In this document: positions 1 through 6,592 of the stretch, piece by piece
Numbering within the stretch: the stretch's first letter is position 1
How the letters are laid out: each line of letters begins with the position of its first letter
Assembly: GCA_013151975.1 (NCBI GenBank)
Contig: JAADHG010000016.1
Location: 1 to 6,770 of the forward strand
Origin: Chlorobiota bacterium
GTDB taxonomy: Bacteria; Bacteroidota; Bacteroidia; Flavobacteriales; Flavobacteriaceae
Length of the DNA: 6,770 nucleotides
Direction of reading: 5' to 3'
Notes under the pieces: model-generated
The model's input: the letters and a program-made list of their open reading frames with translations, nothing else
Told to the model about the DNA's origin: nothing
The model's database searches: none
Program-made: the position numbers and the translations under genes

Positions 1-1229
1 AAACCCGTTTAATAATGTTGGCAACAGGTATGCGAGCACCAATGGGTATAAAAGTATTTGGTCCAACACTAGAAATTATTGAAAAAGTAGGTTACGAATT
101 AGAGACTATTTTAAAAGAAGTTCCTGGTGTAAATCCACCTACTGTTTTTGCCGATAGAGTTGTTGGTAAGCCTTATTTAGAAATTAAACTAAATAGACAA
201 GCAATGTCTCGATATGGTTTAACTATCAAAGATATGCAAATGCAATTATCAGTTGCTATTGGTGGTAAACAATTAACAACTACTGTTGAAGGCAGAGAAC
301 GGTTTCCTGTGCGTGTACGTTATGCAAGAGAATTTAGAGATAATCCTGAAGACATTAAGAAAATATTAATTCCAACACCTGCTGGAGTTCAGGTTGAATT
401 GGGTGAATTAGCATCTATAGAATACGTTAGAGGTCCTCAAGTAATTAAAAGTGAAGATACCTTTTTAACAGGCTATGTAATTTTTGATAAGAAAGAAGGA
501 TATGCTGAAACTAATGTTGTAGAAGACGCACAAGCACTTATTAAGTCTAAAATTGATTCTGGAGAATTTCAGTTACCTGCTGGTGTTACTTATAGATTTA
601 CGGGAAACTATGAAAATCAAATAAGAGCTTCCAAACGTTTATTGATAGTAGTACCAATTTCCTTAATTCTGATTTTGTTAATCTTATATTTTCAATTCAA
701 ATCGATTTTACCATCGCTAATGGTATTCTCAGGAATTTTTGTAGCCTTTTCTGGTGGTTTTATCATGATATGGTTATATGGTCAAGGTTGGTTTTTAAAC
801 TTCAGTTTTGCAGGAGTCCATATGCGAGACTTGTTCCAGTTACACACTATTAATTTAAGTGTTGCTGTTTGGGTAGGTTTTATTGCACTCTTTGGTATTG
901 CAACAGATGATGGTGTAATTATGGGAACGTATTTAACACAGGTTTTTGATGAAGAAAAACCACAAACCATAAAAGACATAAGAACATCCGTATTACATGC
1001 TGGGGCAAAAAGAGTTAGACCTGCAATGATGACTGCCGCTGTGGCTGTTATAGCACTAATACCAGTATTAACCGCAACAGGAAAAGGAGCCGATGTAATG
1101 GTACCAATGGCAATTCCATCATTTGGAGGGATGCTGTTACAAGTAATGACCATGTTCGTTGTTCCTGTACTATACTGTATGTGGAAGGAACGCAGCTTGA
1201 TTAATAAACTAAAAAGATCTAATGCATAA
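1..1229 (+). CDS. cusA: CusA/CzcA-type heavy-metal RND efflux pump, C-terminal part (5' partial)
   Basis: Inner-membrane, proton-driven pump subunit of a tripartite metal exporter. The frame is open from the left edge (first full codon at 3), so the ATG at 15 is internal; about 408 residues remain of a protein usually near 1,000-1,400. The fragment starts at a segment like the MLSTGIKSP stretch of E. coli CusA, continues through the second periplasmic porter half, then has about five membrane segments (residues about 208-226, 232-256, 281-308, 338-356 and 366-389, counting from that ATG). NLSVAVWVGFIALFGIATDDG matches the conserved TM10 region of heavy-metal RND pumps. About 25 extra residues lie between two membrane segments (about 256-280, with HMRDLFQLHT), as I recall for Bacteroidota CusA-like pumps. 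The proton-relay Asp of TM4 would lie upstream of the window. Copper/silver is inferred from neighbours; a divalent (Czc) substrate cannot be excluded. It overlaps the next gene by 8 bases. Confidence 0.95.
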   Translation, partial: TRLIMLATGMRAPMGIKVFGPTLEIIEKVGYELETILKEVPGVNPPTVFADRVVGKPYLEIKLNRQAMSRYGLTIKDMQMQLSVAIGGKQLTTTVEGRERFPVRVRYAREFRDNPEDIKKILIPTPAGVQVELGELASIEYVRGPQVIKSEDTFLTGYVIFDKKEGYAETNVVEDAQALIKSKIDSGEFQLPAGVTYRFTGNYENQIRASKRLLIVVPISLILILLILYFQFKSILPSLMVFSGIFVAFSGGFIMIWLYGQGWFLNFSFAGVHMRDLFQLHTINLSVAVWVGFIALFGIATDDGVIMGTYLTQVFDEEKPQTIKDIRTSVLHAGAKRVRPAMMTAAVAVIALIPVLTATGKGADVMVPMAIPSFGGMLLQVMTMFVVPVLYCMWKERSLINKLKRSNA

Positions 1230-2490
1230 ATTAAAAAAAATGAGAAAATATATTTATAAAATTCTTTTATTCAGTGCATTATTGATGTTTAGTATAAACA
1301 TCTCTGGCCAAGAAAGTTTAAAGAATTATTTAGAAACTGCAGCTCAAAATAACCCTGGTTTAAAAGCCAAGTTTAGTAATTATATGGCTGCTATGGAAAA
1401 AGTACCTCAGGTAGGTGGTACATTGCCAGATCCTAGTTTTGCTTTTGGATATTTTATTCAACCAGTTGAAACAAGAGTTGGTCCACAAAACTGGAAATTT
1501 AATCTAGCTCAAAGCTTTCCATGGTTTGGATTATTAAGCGCAAAAGAAGATGTTGCCACAGAAATGGCAAATGCTAAATATGAAGTGTTTGAAAACGCAA
1601 AATCAAATCTTTTCTTTGAGGTTAAAACAGCCTACTACAACTATTACTTTATTGAAAAAGCAATAGAGATAACAGAAGAAAATATTCAAATACTTAACGT
1701 TTTTAAACGTTTATCCTTAGTTAAAATTGAAGCAGGTAAAGCATCAATAGTAGATGAATTACGTGTAGAGTTAGAGTTAAACGATTTAAGAAACCAATTA
1801 GCATTACTGGCCGACACAAAGCAGGTGTTACAAATAAAGTTTAATAACTTATTAAATACCAATACATCAGAAGTTATTGATGTACCTGAAACGTTATGGC
1901 AAGATGAACTGTCTATTAACAAACAAGCTGTTTTAGATAAAATTTACAGCTCAAACCACGAATTAAAAAGTATCGAGCATAAATTAAATGCTTTTGTTAA
2001 TCAAGAGGTCGTAGCAAGAAAACAAGGTTTACCTAAGTTTAATATTGGTCTTGGTTACACTATTGTTAGCAAAAACTCAGGCTCTTCATTTTCAGATAAT
2101 GGTAAAGATGCATTTTTATTTCCTTCCATAGGAATTAAAATACCATTGTACCGAAATAAATATAAAGCACTTATAAAAGAAGCTAAATATTTACAAGAAG
2201 CAGAGTTATCGAAAAAAGAAGACAAACAAAACACATTAACAACGGTATATGAAAATACCTTTAAAAATTTCAGTGATAGTGACAGACGCATTTTGTTAAA
2301 CCAAAAACAATCTGAAATTGCTAAAAAAGTATTAGATGTTCTAATCACCTCATATTCTACTGATTCTAAAGATTTTGAAGAAGTTTTACGTATAGAGCGT
2401 CAATTATTAAAATATAAATTAGCATATCAAAAAGCATTAACCGATAAGAATGCAGCAACAGCGTTTGTTGAATATTTAATAGGAAATTAA
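1222..2490 (+). CDS. cusC: TolC-family outer-membrane channel of the metal efflux pump (CusC-like)
   Basis: Outer-membrane channel completing the CusABC-type exporter. The 422 residues fit the family. The N-terminus is a signal peptide (basic start, hydrophobic run about residues 12-25, cleavage likely near SGQ at 28-30), with no lipobox, unlike E. coli CusC. The mature part has the TolC pattern: an early helix with NNPGLKAK (43-50), then LPDPSFAFGYF (68-78) and QSFPWFGLLSAKED (97-110), motifs typical of metal-pump channels in Bacteroidota. Long amphipathic helices follow, with a second repeat half containing GLGYTIVSK. Two starts are possible: ATG 1222, overlapping the pump gene stop, or ATG 1240 (residue 7), which has the more A-rich leader and gives a more typical MRKYIYK start. 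I list the longer form. The next gene begins 11 bases after the stop, so it belongs to the same operon. Confidence 0.93.
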   Translation: MHKLKKMRKYIYKILLFSALLMFSINISGQESLKNYLETAAQNNPGLKAKFSNYMAAMEKVPQVGGTLPDPSFAFGYFIQPVETRVGPQNWKFNLAQSFPWFGLLSAKEDVATEMANAKYEVFENAKSNLFFEVKTAYYNYYFIEKAIEITEENIQILNVFKRLSLVKIEAGKASIVDELRVELELNDLRNQLALLADTKQVLQIKFNNLLNTNTSEVIDVPETLWQDELSINKQAVLDKIYSSNHELKSIEHKLNAFVNQEVVARKQGLPKFNIGLGYTIVSKNSGSSFSDNGKDAFLFPSIGIKIPLYRNKYKALIKEAKYLQEAELSKKEDKQNTLTTVYENTFKNFSDSDRRILLNQKQSEIAKKVLDVLITSYSTDSKDFEEVLRIERQLLKYKLAYQKALTDKNAATAFVEYLIGN

Positions 2491-2501
2491 AAAAATATAA
2501 A

Positions 2502-4331
2502 ATGAAAAAATATAAGAATTATATTATAGGAGCCGGCATTTTAATTCTCGGAATTATATTAGGCAACATATTTTCTGGCGGAAGTTCAGAAGTAATAGTT
2601 AAAGATGGCGAACATGAATATGTTCAAGATCCTGTGACTAAACTGTGGACATGCGCAATGCATCCACAAATAAGAATGGAAGAACCAGGAAATTGTCCAA
2701 TTTGTGGTATGGAGCTCATTCCTTTAGAAGAGTCTAATGACTCTTCAGAAAACATTGCTTCAAATGAAATTATAATGACTCCTGAAGCTATACAATTAGC
2801 AAATATTCAAACGTCTGTTGTAACCAAGTCTAATGCTAGTAAAGAGATTAGGTTACTTGGTAAAGTAAAACCTGACGAAAGAAGGTTGTATTCTCAAGTA
2901 TCTCATATACCTGGCCGAATTGAGAGATTATATGTAAACTTTACTGGAGAAAAAGTATTCCGTGGGCAAAAAATGGTACGTATATATTCTCCTGATTTAA
3001 TTACTGCACAAAAAGAACTTTTTGAAGCCATTAGATCTAGAGATATTTATCCTCAGCTTTATACAGCATCTCGTAATAAACTAAAACTTTGGAAACTTTC
3101 AGATAAACAAATTGATGCGATTGAAAAATCAGGGGTAGTAAGTGAACAATTAGATATTTATTCAGACTATTCAGGATATGTAATGAAACGTAATGTAGAA
3201 CTTGGAGACCATATTATGGCTGGAAGCAATTTATTTGATATTGCAAATTTAAGCTCAGTTTGGATAATGTTTGAAGCTTATGAAGCAGACATTCCTTGGA
3301 TTCATATTAATGATATGGTTGAGTTTACCATACAAGCAATTCCTGGTAAAGAGTTTAAAGGGAAAGTGACTTATGTAGATCCTTTTGTATCCTCAAACAC
3401 AAGAGTTGCTAAAGTTAGAGTAGAACTAAAAAATCCAGGAAACAAACTATTACCCGAAATGTATGCTAGTGGGATTATAAACGCTAAACTATCTGGGGTA
3501 GAAGATGCCATTATGATACCAAAATCTGCCGTTCTTTGGACAGGTAAAAGAGGAGTTGTATATGTAAAAGTACCACATGAAAAAACAATTTCATTTGTGT
3601 ATAGAGAAATTATTCTTGGTGAAGATCTAGGTGATTTTTATATCGTGAAAAATGGGTTAAATGAAGGTGAAGTTGTAGCTACTAATGGAGTGTTTAGAAT
3701 TGATGCTTCTGCACAATTAATAGGTCAAAAAAGTATGATGAATCCTGAAGGAGGAAAAGTTAGTACTGGAGGTCATGCAGGAATGGATATGGGTGGAGAT
3801 AGTGCAAGTGATATGGAAAACAAAGACAGCAAAAATGAAGACATGAGTAACATGGTTATGATAGATAAATCTAAAATTGACGCAAAATTTAAGCAACAAT
3901 TAGGAAAAGTAGTAACTGAATATATCAAATTAAAAGACGCCTTTGCTGATGATAATTCAACTTTAGCTCAAAAGGAAGCAAAAAATGTAAAAAATTCTCT
4001 AGAGAACGTAGACATGCTTTTGCTACTTGGAGACGCACATAATGTTTGGATGAAGTCTCTTAAACCTTTAAAAGAGGCAGCTGCTAAAATTCAAAACTCA
4101 AAAGAGATAGGTACACAAAGAGATGCCTTTTTAATTTTAGGCAAACAGCTATCAGATGCCATAAGCACTTTAGGCATTAAAACTGAAAATGGACAACCAC
4201 TTTACTTAGACTTTTGCCCAATGGCCGATAATAATAATGGAGGCTATTGGTTAAGTTTTGACAAAGAGATTAGAAACCCATATTTAGGAGGAAAAATGCC
4301 AACATGTGGAGAAATAAAAGCAACATATTAA
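2502..4331 (+). CDS. cusB: CusB-type membrane-fusion protein with N-terminal heavy-metal-binding domain and C-terminal DUF3347
   Basis: Periplasmic adaptor linking the RND pump to the outer-membrane channel. At 609 residues it is much longer than E. coli CusB (about 400) because it has modules at both ends. Order: N-terminal membrane anchor (about residues 7-24); an HMBD/YHS-like metal site at 49-74 (C51-A-M-H54, then C65-P-I-C68-G-M70); the adaptor core at about 88-410, with barrel-sandwich lipoyl halves around GRIERLYVNFTGE (138-150) and YSGYVMKRNVELGDHI (223-238), flanking a short helical hairpin, then a beta-barrel and membrane-proximal domain. A linker rich in Met, Gly and Asp (411-453, with GGHAGMDMGG) leads to DUF3347 (about 460-609) ending in C572-P-M574 and M599-P-T-C602-G. 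Cys/Met/His at both ends fit Cu(I)/Ag(I) binding and handover to the pump. The same DUF3347 type recurs in the lipoprotein at 4751-5440. The start has an AT-rich leader without Shine-Dalgarno. Confidence 0.95.
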   Translation: MKKYKNYIIGAGILILGIILGNIFSGGSSEVIVKDGEHEYVQDPVTKLWTCAMHPQIRMEEPGNCPICGMELIPLEESNDSSENIASNEIIMTPEAIQLANIQTSVVTKSNASKEIRLLGKVKPDERRLYSQVSHIPGRIERLYVNFTGEKVFRGQKMVRIYSPDLITAQKELFEAIRSRDIYPQLYTASRNKLKLWKLSDKQIDAIEKSGVVSEQLDIYSDYSGYVMKRNVELGDHIMAGSNLFDIANLSSVWIMFEAYEADIPWIHINDMVEFTIQAIPGKEFKGKVTYVDPFVSSNTRVAKVRVELKNPGNKLLPEMYASGIINAKLSGVEDAIMIPKSAVLWTGKRGVVYVKVPHEKTISFVYREIILGEDLGDFYIVKNGLNEGEVVATNGVFRIDASAQLIGQKSMMNPEGGKVSTGGHAGMDMGGDSASDMENKDSKNEDMSNMVMIDKSKIDAKFKQQLGKVVTEYIKLKDAFADDNSTLAQKEAKNVKNSLENVDMLLLLGDAHNVWMKSLKPLKEAAAKIQNSKEIGTQRDAFLILGKQLSDAISTLGIKTENGQPLYLDFCPMADNNNGGYWLSFDKEIRNPYLGGKMPTCGEIKATY

Positions 4332-4350
4332 TTTATTAAATAGTTTCATT

Positions 4351-4665
4351 ATGAAAGAAATAAAAGCATTTATACGACCAGAGAAGCTAAATAAGTTAGC
4401 TGATCATCTCAAAAAAGAAAAATTTTGCTGTTTTACTGTTTTTGAAGGAGAAGGCGTGGGAAAATACGCAGATCCTAAAACTAAATTCCCGAGTTTGAAA
4501 CATCCTTTTTTACACAATAAAGTTGTTAAATTAGAAATTGTATGCGATAAAGAAGATGTAGATAACATTGTTAAAATCATTAAAGATTTTGCACAAACTG
4601 GAGAACCAGGAGATGGGTTAATCTATGTAAGTACCGTAGATCAAAAAATAAGAGTTAGAGATTAA
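4351..4665 (+). CDS. PII-superfamily protein of the type linked to heavy-metal efflux operons
   Basis: Small cytoplasmic protein of 104 residues that aligns without gaps to remembered E. coli GlnB through residues 28-65 and again in the C-terminal region. Shared features are the EIKAFIRPEKL start (GlnB KIDAIIKPFKL), G35 and G37, the TGEPGDG B-loop (83-89) and the C-loop arginines R101 and R103, which contact nucleotide in GlnB. Differences: H51 replaces the uridylylated Y51, Y39 and V58 replace Q39 and K58 (2-oxoglutarate/Mg ligands), and L90 replaces K90. Extra soft-metal ligands are present: C26-C27 and C65, with H51 and H55 in the T-loop. A PII group (PII-NG) encoded beside CusABC/CzcABC pumps is known; this looks like a member. 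Its function there is, to my knowledge, unresolved; regulation of the pump or metal sensing is inference. It lies 19 bases after the adaptor gene, so it is likely in the same operon. CutA is less likely because the PII B-loop is present. Confidence 0.88.
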   Translation: MKEIKAFIRPEKLNKLADHLKKEKFCCFTVFEGEGVGKYADPKTKFPSLKHPFLHNKVVKLEIVCDKEDVDNIVKIIKDFAQTGEPGDGLIYVSTVDQKIRVRD

Positions 4666-4672
4666 CAAGAAC

Positions 4673-4711
4673 CAATTATAACGTTTAGATTAAAACTAAA
4701 TACTATAATTG
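4673..4711. promoter_or_regulatory. Two-part inverted repeat between the PII-like gene and the DUF3347 lipoprotein gene
   Basis: Outer arms CAATTATA (4673-4680) and TATAATTG (4704-4711) are perfectly complementary. Inner arms TTTAG (4684-4688) and CTAAA (4696-4700) are also complementary and enclose a 7-base loop (4689-4695); a G-U pair at 4683/4701 can extend the inner helix. The fold would be an 8-bp stem, a 2x2 internal loop and a 6-bp stem. No T-run follows, so a standard intrinsic terminator is doubtful. It fills the middle of the 85-base gap 8 bases after the PII-like stop and may be an operator, a processing site or a weak terminator separating two transcription units. AT-rich sequence makes chance complementarity easier. 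Confidence 0.4.
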
Positions 4712-4750
4712 AAAACACTAAAATAAATAATTAATATAAAACCTAAAACA

Positions 4751-5440
4751 ATGAAAAATTTAAAAACAACATTTAGCATTTTACTTTTCACAGTGCTAAT
4801 TTCAACGGTATCATCTTGTAAAAATGATGCAAAAAAAGCAGACACAGATGGAGAGATGCAAACCATGGAAATGAATAAAGAAGGTATGGATCATGACAAT
4901 AGCGATGGTCACCATGACAATGATGGAGAAGAAGCTGAAATGAGTCATGACAATAGTGATGGTCACCATGACAATGACAATGCAGCTTCAACAGATAGAG
5001 ATATTGCAGCAAGTACACAAAAAAATGGTGCGACCTCTGAAATCATTGACAGTTATTTACAAATTAAAAATGCATTAGTTGCTGATGATAAAGATGGTGC
5101 TGCAAAAGGCGGCTCTATGATGCTTATGGCTTTTTCAAATTTTGATATGTCCCAATTAAATGAAGCACAACACAAAGAATATATGGAAATATATGAAAGC
5201 GCAAAAGAACAAGCAGAGCATATTGTAAAAAGTCCTATAGATCATCAAAGAGAGCATTTTGAAACAATGAGTACTGATGTTAATGATTTAATCACTCTTT
5301 TAGGCACAGACAAAACACTTTACTTAGATTACTGTCCTATGAAAAAGGTAAATTGGTTAAGTGAAACCAAAGATATCAAAAATCCATTTTATGGAAGCAA
5401 AATGATGACTTGTGGTAACATGAAAAAGCAAATTAATTAA
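4751..5440 (+). CDS. DUF3347 lipoprotein with His/Asp/Met-rich metal-binding segment
   Basis: Probable periplasmic metal-binding lipoprotein of 229 residues. A signal peptide with lipobox VSSC puts the lipidated cysteine at residue 23. Low-complexity residues 31-77 follow, rich in Met, His and Asp (MQTMEMNKEGMDHD) and containing HDNSDGHHDND twice (48-58 and 66-76). The rest (about 92-229) is a helical DUF3347 domain ending in TLYLDYCPMKKVNWLS, C195-P-M197 and M219-T-C221-G, matching the end of the adaptor at 2502-4331 (LYLDFCPM and MPTCG). Because the CPM and TCG elements are kept in both copies, they are the likely metal ligands. DUF3347 has no settled biochemical role that I know of; capture of Cu(I)/Ag(I) for the pump is inferred. 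It follows an 85-base gap with a dyad, so it may have its own promoter; no convincing TTG/TAnnTTTG pair was found there. Confidence 0.9.
   Translation: MKNLKTTFSILLFTVLISTVSSCKNDAKKADTDGEMQTMEMNKEGMDHDNSDGHHDNDGEEAEMSHDNSDGHHDNDNAASTDRDIAASTQKNGATSEIIDSYLQIKNALVADDKDGAAKGGSMMLMAFSNFDMSQLNEAQHKEYMEIYESAKEQAEHIVKSPIDHQREHFETMSTDVNDLITLLGTDKTLYLDYCPMKKVNWLSETKDIKNPFYGSKMMTCGNMKKQIN
4886..4978 (+). repeat. Direct duplication of a His-rich coding unit, 54-base period
   Basis: Two copies of a 33-base core, 4892-4924 and 4946-4978, differ at two positions, both third-codon and silent (AGC/AGT, GAT/GAC). Each encodes HDNSDGHHDND. Similarity extends weakly upstream to 4886 and 4940 (ATG in both). The period is 54 bases, so the frame is kept and 18 residues are added per unit. 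This looks like a fairly recent in-frame duplication that doubles the count of potential His ligands. Confidence 0.85.
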
Positions 5441-5448
5441 TAGCTTAT

Positions 5449-5512
5449 TTAGGCCTGTAAGGTTTAAACTTGCCTGTCTTTGATAAGAATTCAGGAAATC
5501 TTACAGGTCTAA
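5449..5512. repeat. Long imperfect inverted repeat / stem-loop upstream of the haem-binding protein gene
   Basis: The left arm 5449-5465 (TTAGGCCTGTAAGGTTT) and right arm 5496-5512 (AAATCTTACAGGTCTAA) can form a 17-bp RNA stem with only two G-U pairs and no mismatch. The 30-base loop contains a further CCTG (5473-5476)/CAGG (5492-5495) helix. The motif CCTGT occurs three times: 5454 (CCTGTAAGG), 5473 (CCTGTCTTTG) and inverted at 5501-5508 (TTACAGGT). No T-run follows either arm on either strand, so it is not a typical terminator. It may be a dispersed REP-like element or a leader structure; the stem ends 14 bases before the ATG at 5527. Confidence 0.7.
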
Positions 5513-5526
5513 TAATAAAAGTCGAT

Positions 5527-5982
5527 ATGAAGATTTTAAAAAAAATAGTAATCCTATTAATAATTGTTTTGATAGGCATTCAATTTGTACCAACTACATA
5601 CAATACAAGTAATGAAGTTTTGGAAACAGATTTTACAAAAATTTATAACGCACCACAAAATATTAAAAACTTGCTAAAAACTTCATGCTACGATTGCCAT
5701 AGCAACAATACAAATTACCCTTGGTATAGCAAGATACAACCAGGAGCTTGGTTTATGGAAAATCACATAAACGAAGGTAAAGAAGAATTAAATTTTAACA
5801 CTTTTGGAGAATATTCTGGACGAAGAAAAAAAAGCAAACTAAAGTCAATAATTAGTCAAATAAGAGATGATGAAATGCCAATTGCTTCTTATGCTCTGGT
5901 ACATAGAGATGCTAAACTTTCTGAAGAAGATAAAGCAATGATTACTAAATGGCTAAATAATATTAGAGAAAACCTAAAGTAA
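5527..5982 (+). CDS. Membrane-anchored haem-binding domain protein (CxxCH, haem_bd family)
   Basis: 151-residue protein with an N-terminal hydrophobic anchor or uncleaved signal (residues about 7-21) after a lysine-rich start, and one c-type haem site C54-Y-D-C57-H58 followed by SNNTNYPWYSKIQP. This pattern, with a later DDEMP (114-118; M117 a candidate distal haem ligand) and an end like LSEEDKAMITKWL, matches the haem-binding domain family common in Bacteroidota. Expected location is the periplasm, attached to the inner membrane. A longer reading frame opens at TTG 5470, but that codon sits in the loop of the stem-loop at 5449-5512 and adds 19 residues ahead of a clear signal-like start, so ATG 5527 is preferred. 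Its role in a copper locus is unknown; periplasmic redox of the metal is one inference, simple linkage another. The next gene starts 4 bases after the stop, suggesting coupling. Confidence 0.88.
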   Translation: MKILKKIVILLIIVLIGIQFVPTTYNTSNEVLETDFTKIYNAPQNIKNLLKTSCYDCHSNNTNYPWYSKIQPGAWFMENHINEGKEELNFNTFGEYSGRRKKSKLKSIISQIRDDEMPIASYALVHRDAKLSEEDKAMITKWLNNIRENLK

Positions 5983-5986
5983 AACA

Positions 5987-6556
5987 ATGCAAAGCAGTAT
6001 TGAAATAGCAGTTAAAAATATGGTTTGCAACCGCTGTATAAAAGTGGTTAAAGAAGAACTGACTAAAAACAACATCAATTTTACATTTGTAGACTTAGGA
6101 AAAATATATATTAGCAAACCATTCACAAACCAAGAAAGCGATGCTTTAAAGCAAATTCTTAAAAAAGAAGGTTTTGACCTAGTTGAAGATAAAGAAGCAA
6201 TAATTGTAAATAAAATTAAAGCGCTTGTAATAAAAAATATTCATCAAGGAAAAGAAAAGCCACAACACCAAAACTTCTCTGATTATCTTACTTCTAAAAT
6301 TGGCATGGAATATTCTCACATGAGTAAACTGTTTTCAGAAATAGAAGGAAATACAATAGAACACTACATTATTGAACAACGTATAGAACGTGCCAAAGAA
6401 TTTATTATCTATAATGAATTAACATTAAGTCAAATTTCTTACGAACTTAATTACAGTAGCCCACAACATTTATCAAGACAATTTAAACAAATTACAGGAC
6501 TAACACCAACAGCATTTAAAAAGATAGGAGAACGTATAAAATTAGATAACATATAA
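5987..6556 (+). CDS. AraC-family regulator with N-terminal HMA-like CxxC domain
   Basis: Probable metal-responsive one-component transcription factor of 189 residues. Residues 4-72 resemble a small ferredoxin-like HMA fold: beta strand SIEIAVKNM, then M12-V-C14-N-R-C17, a helix, a beta hairpin NFTFVDLGKIYI, and a helix ending GFDLVED. The usual GMxCxxC motif has N11 in place of Gly. Residues about 96-185 form the AraC DNA-binding domain with two helix-turn-helix units: FSDYLTSKIGMEYSHMSKLF, then LSQISYELNYSSPQHLSRQF followed by TGLTPTAFKKI. The sugar-binding cupin of classical AraC is absent, so the metal-binding-like domain is the likely sensor; Cu(I)/Ag(I) via C14/C17 is inferred. It follows the haem-binding gene by 4 bases and is probably co-transcribed. 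The targets are likely to be in this locus or at an upstream promoter outside the window. Confidence 0.9.
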   Translation: MQSSIEIAVKNMVCNRCIKVVKEELTKNNINFTFVDLGKIYISKPFTNQESDALKQILKKEGFDLVEDKEAIIVNKIKALVIKNIHQGKEKPQHQNFSDYLTSKIGMEYSHMSKLFSEIEGNTIEHYIIEQRIERAKEFIIYNELTLSQISYELNYSSPQHLSRQFKQITGLTPTAFKKIGERIKLDNI

Positions 6557-6573
6557 CCAAAATCATGCACAAA

Positions 6574-6592
6574 ACTATCGCAAAACGATAGT
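6574..6592. promoter_or_regulatory. Perfect 7-bp inverted repeat after the AraC-type gene (operator or weak terminator)
   Basis: ACTATCG (6574-6580), loop CAAAA, CGATAGT (6586-6592): a 7-bp perfect stem 17 bases after the regulator's stop. The downstream sequence AAATTTGATTT has no long T-run, so terminator function is weakly supported. The right arm ends in the first base of a TAAATTTG -7-like box, a position where a bound regulator could act on a promoter. Confidence 0.4.

Noticed and set aside
15..17. ATG 15 as the true start of the pump gene
   Set aside because: The frame stays open to the left edge and the preceding codons (TRLI) fit the pump alignment, so the gene is truncated by the window.
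782..1153. Open frame on the - strand inside the pump gene
   Set aside because: Lies fully inside the conserved pump coding sequence and its translation has no recognisable family; it is a shadow frame.
1686..2348. Two open frames on the - strand inside the TolC-type gene (1686-1922 and 2055-2348)
   Set aside because: Both lie wholly within the conserved TolC coding sequence and resemble no family.
3717..3899. Open frame on the - strand over the adaptor linker
   Set aside because: Opposite a Met-rich low-complexity linker in a conserved gene, with no start context or family resemblance.
4351..4665. Canonical nitrogen regulator GlnB/GlnK or CutA
   Set aside because: Y51, Q39, K58 and K90 of GlnB are missing and no amtB or glnA is nearby; the PII B-loop and C-loop arginines argue against CutA.
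4788..5018. His/Cys-rich open frame on the - strand (many HCHGDHHYCHD-like units)
   Set aside because: It looks metal-binding only because it is the reverse complement of the His/Asp repeat in the lipoprotein gene.
5449..5512. Intrinsic terminator after the lipoprotein gene
   Set aside because: The stem is long but has a 30-base loop, and no T-run follows on either strand.
5470..5526. TTG start giving a 19-residue extension of the haem-binding protein
   Set aside because: The extension lies in and across the stem-loop, and ATG 5527 begins a standard lysine-rich signal anchor.
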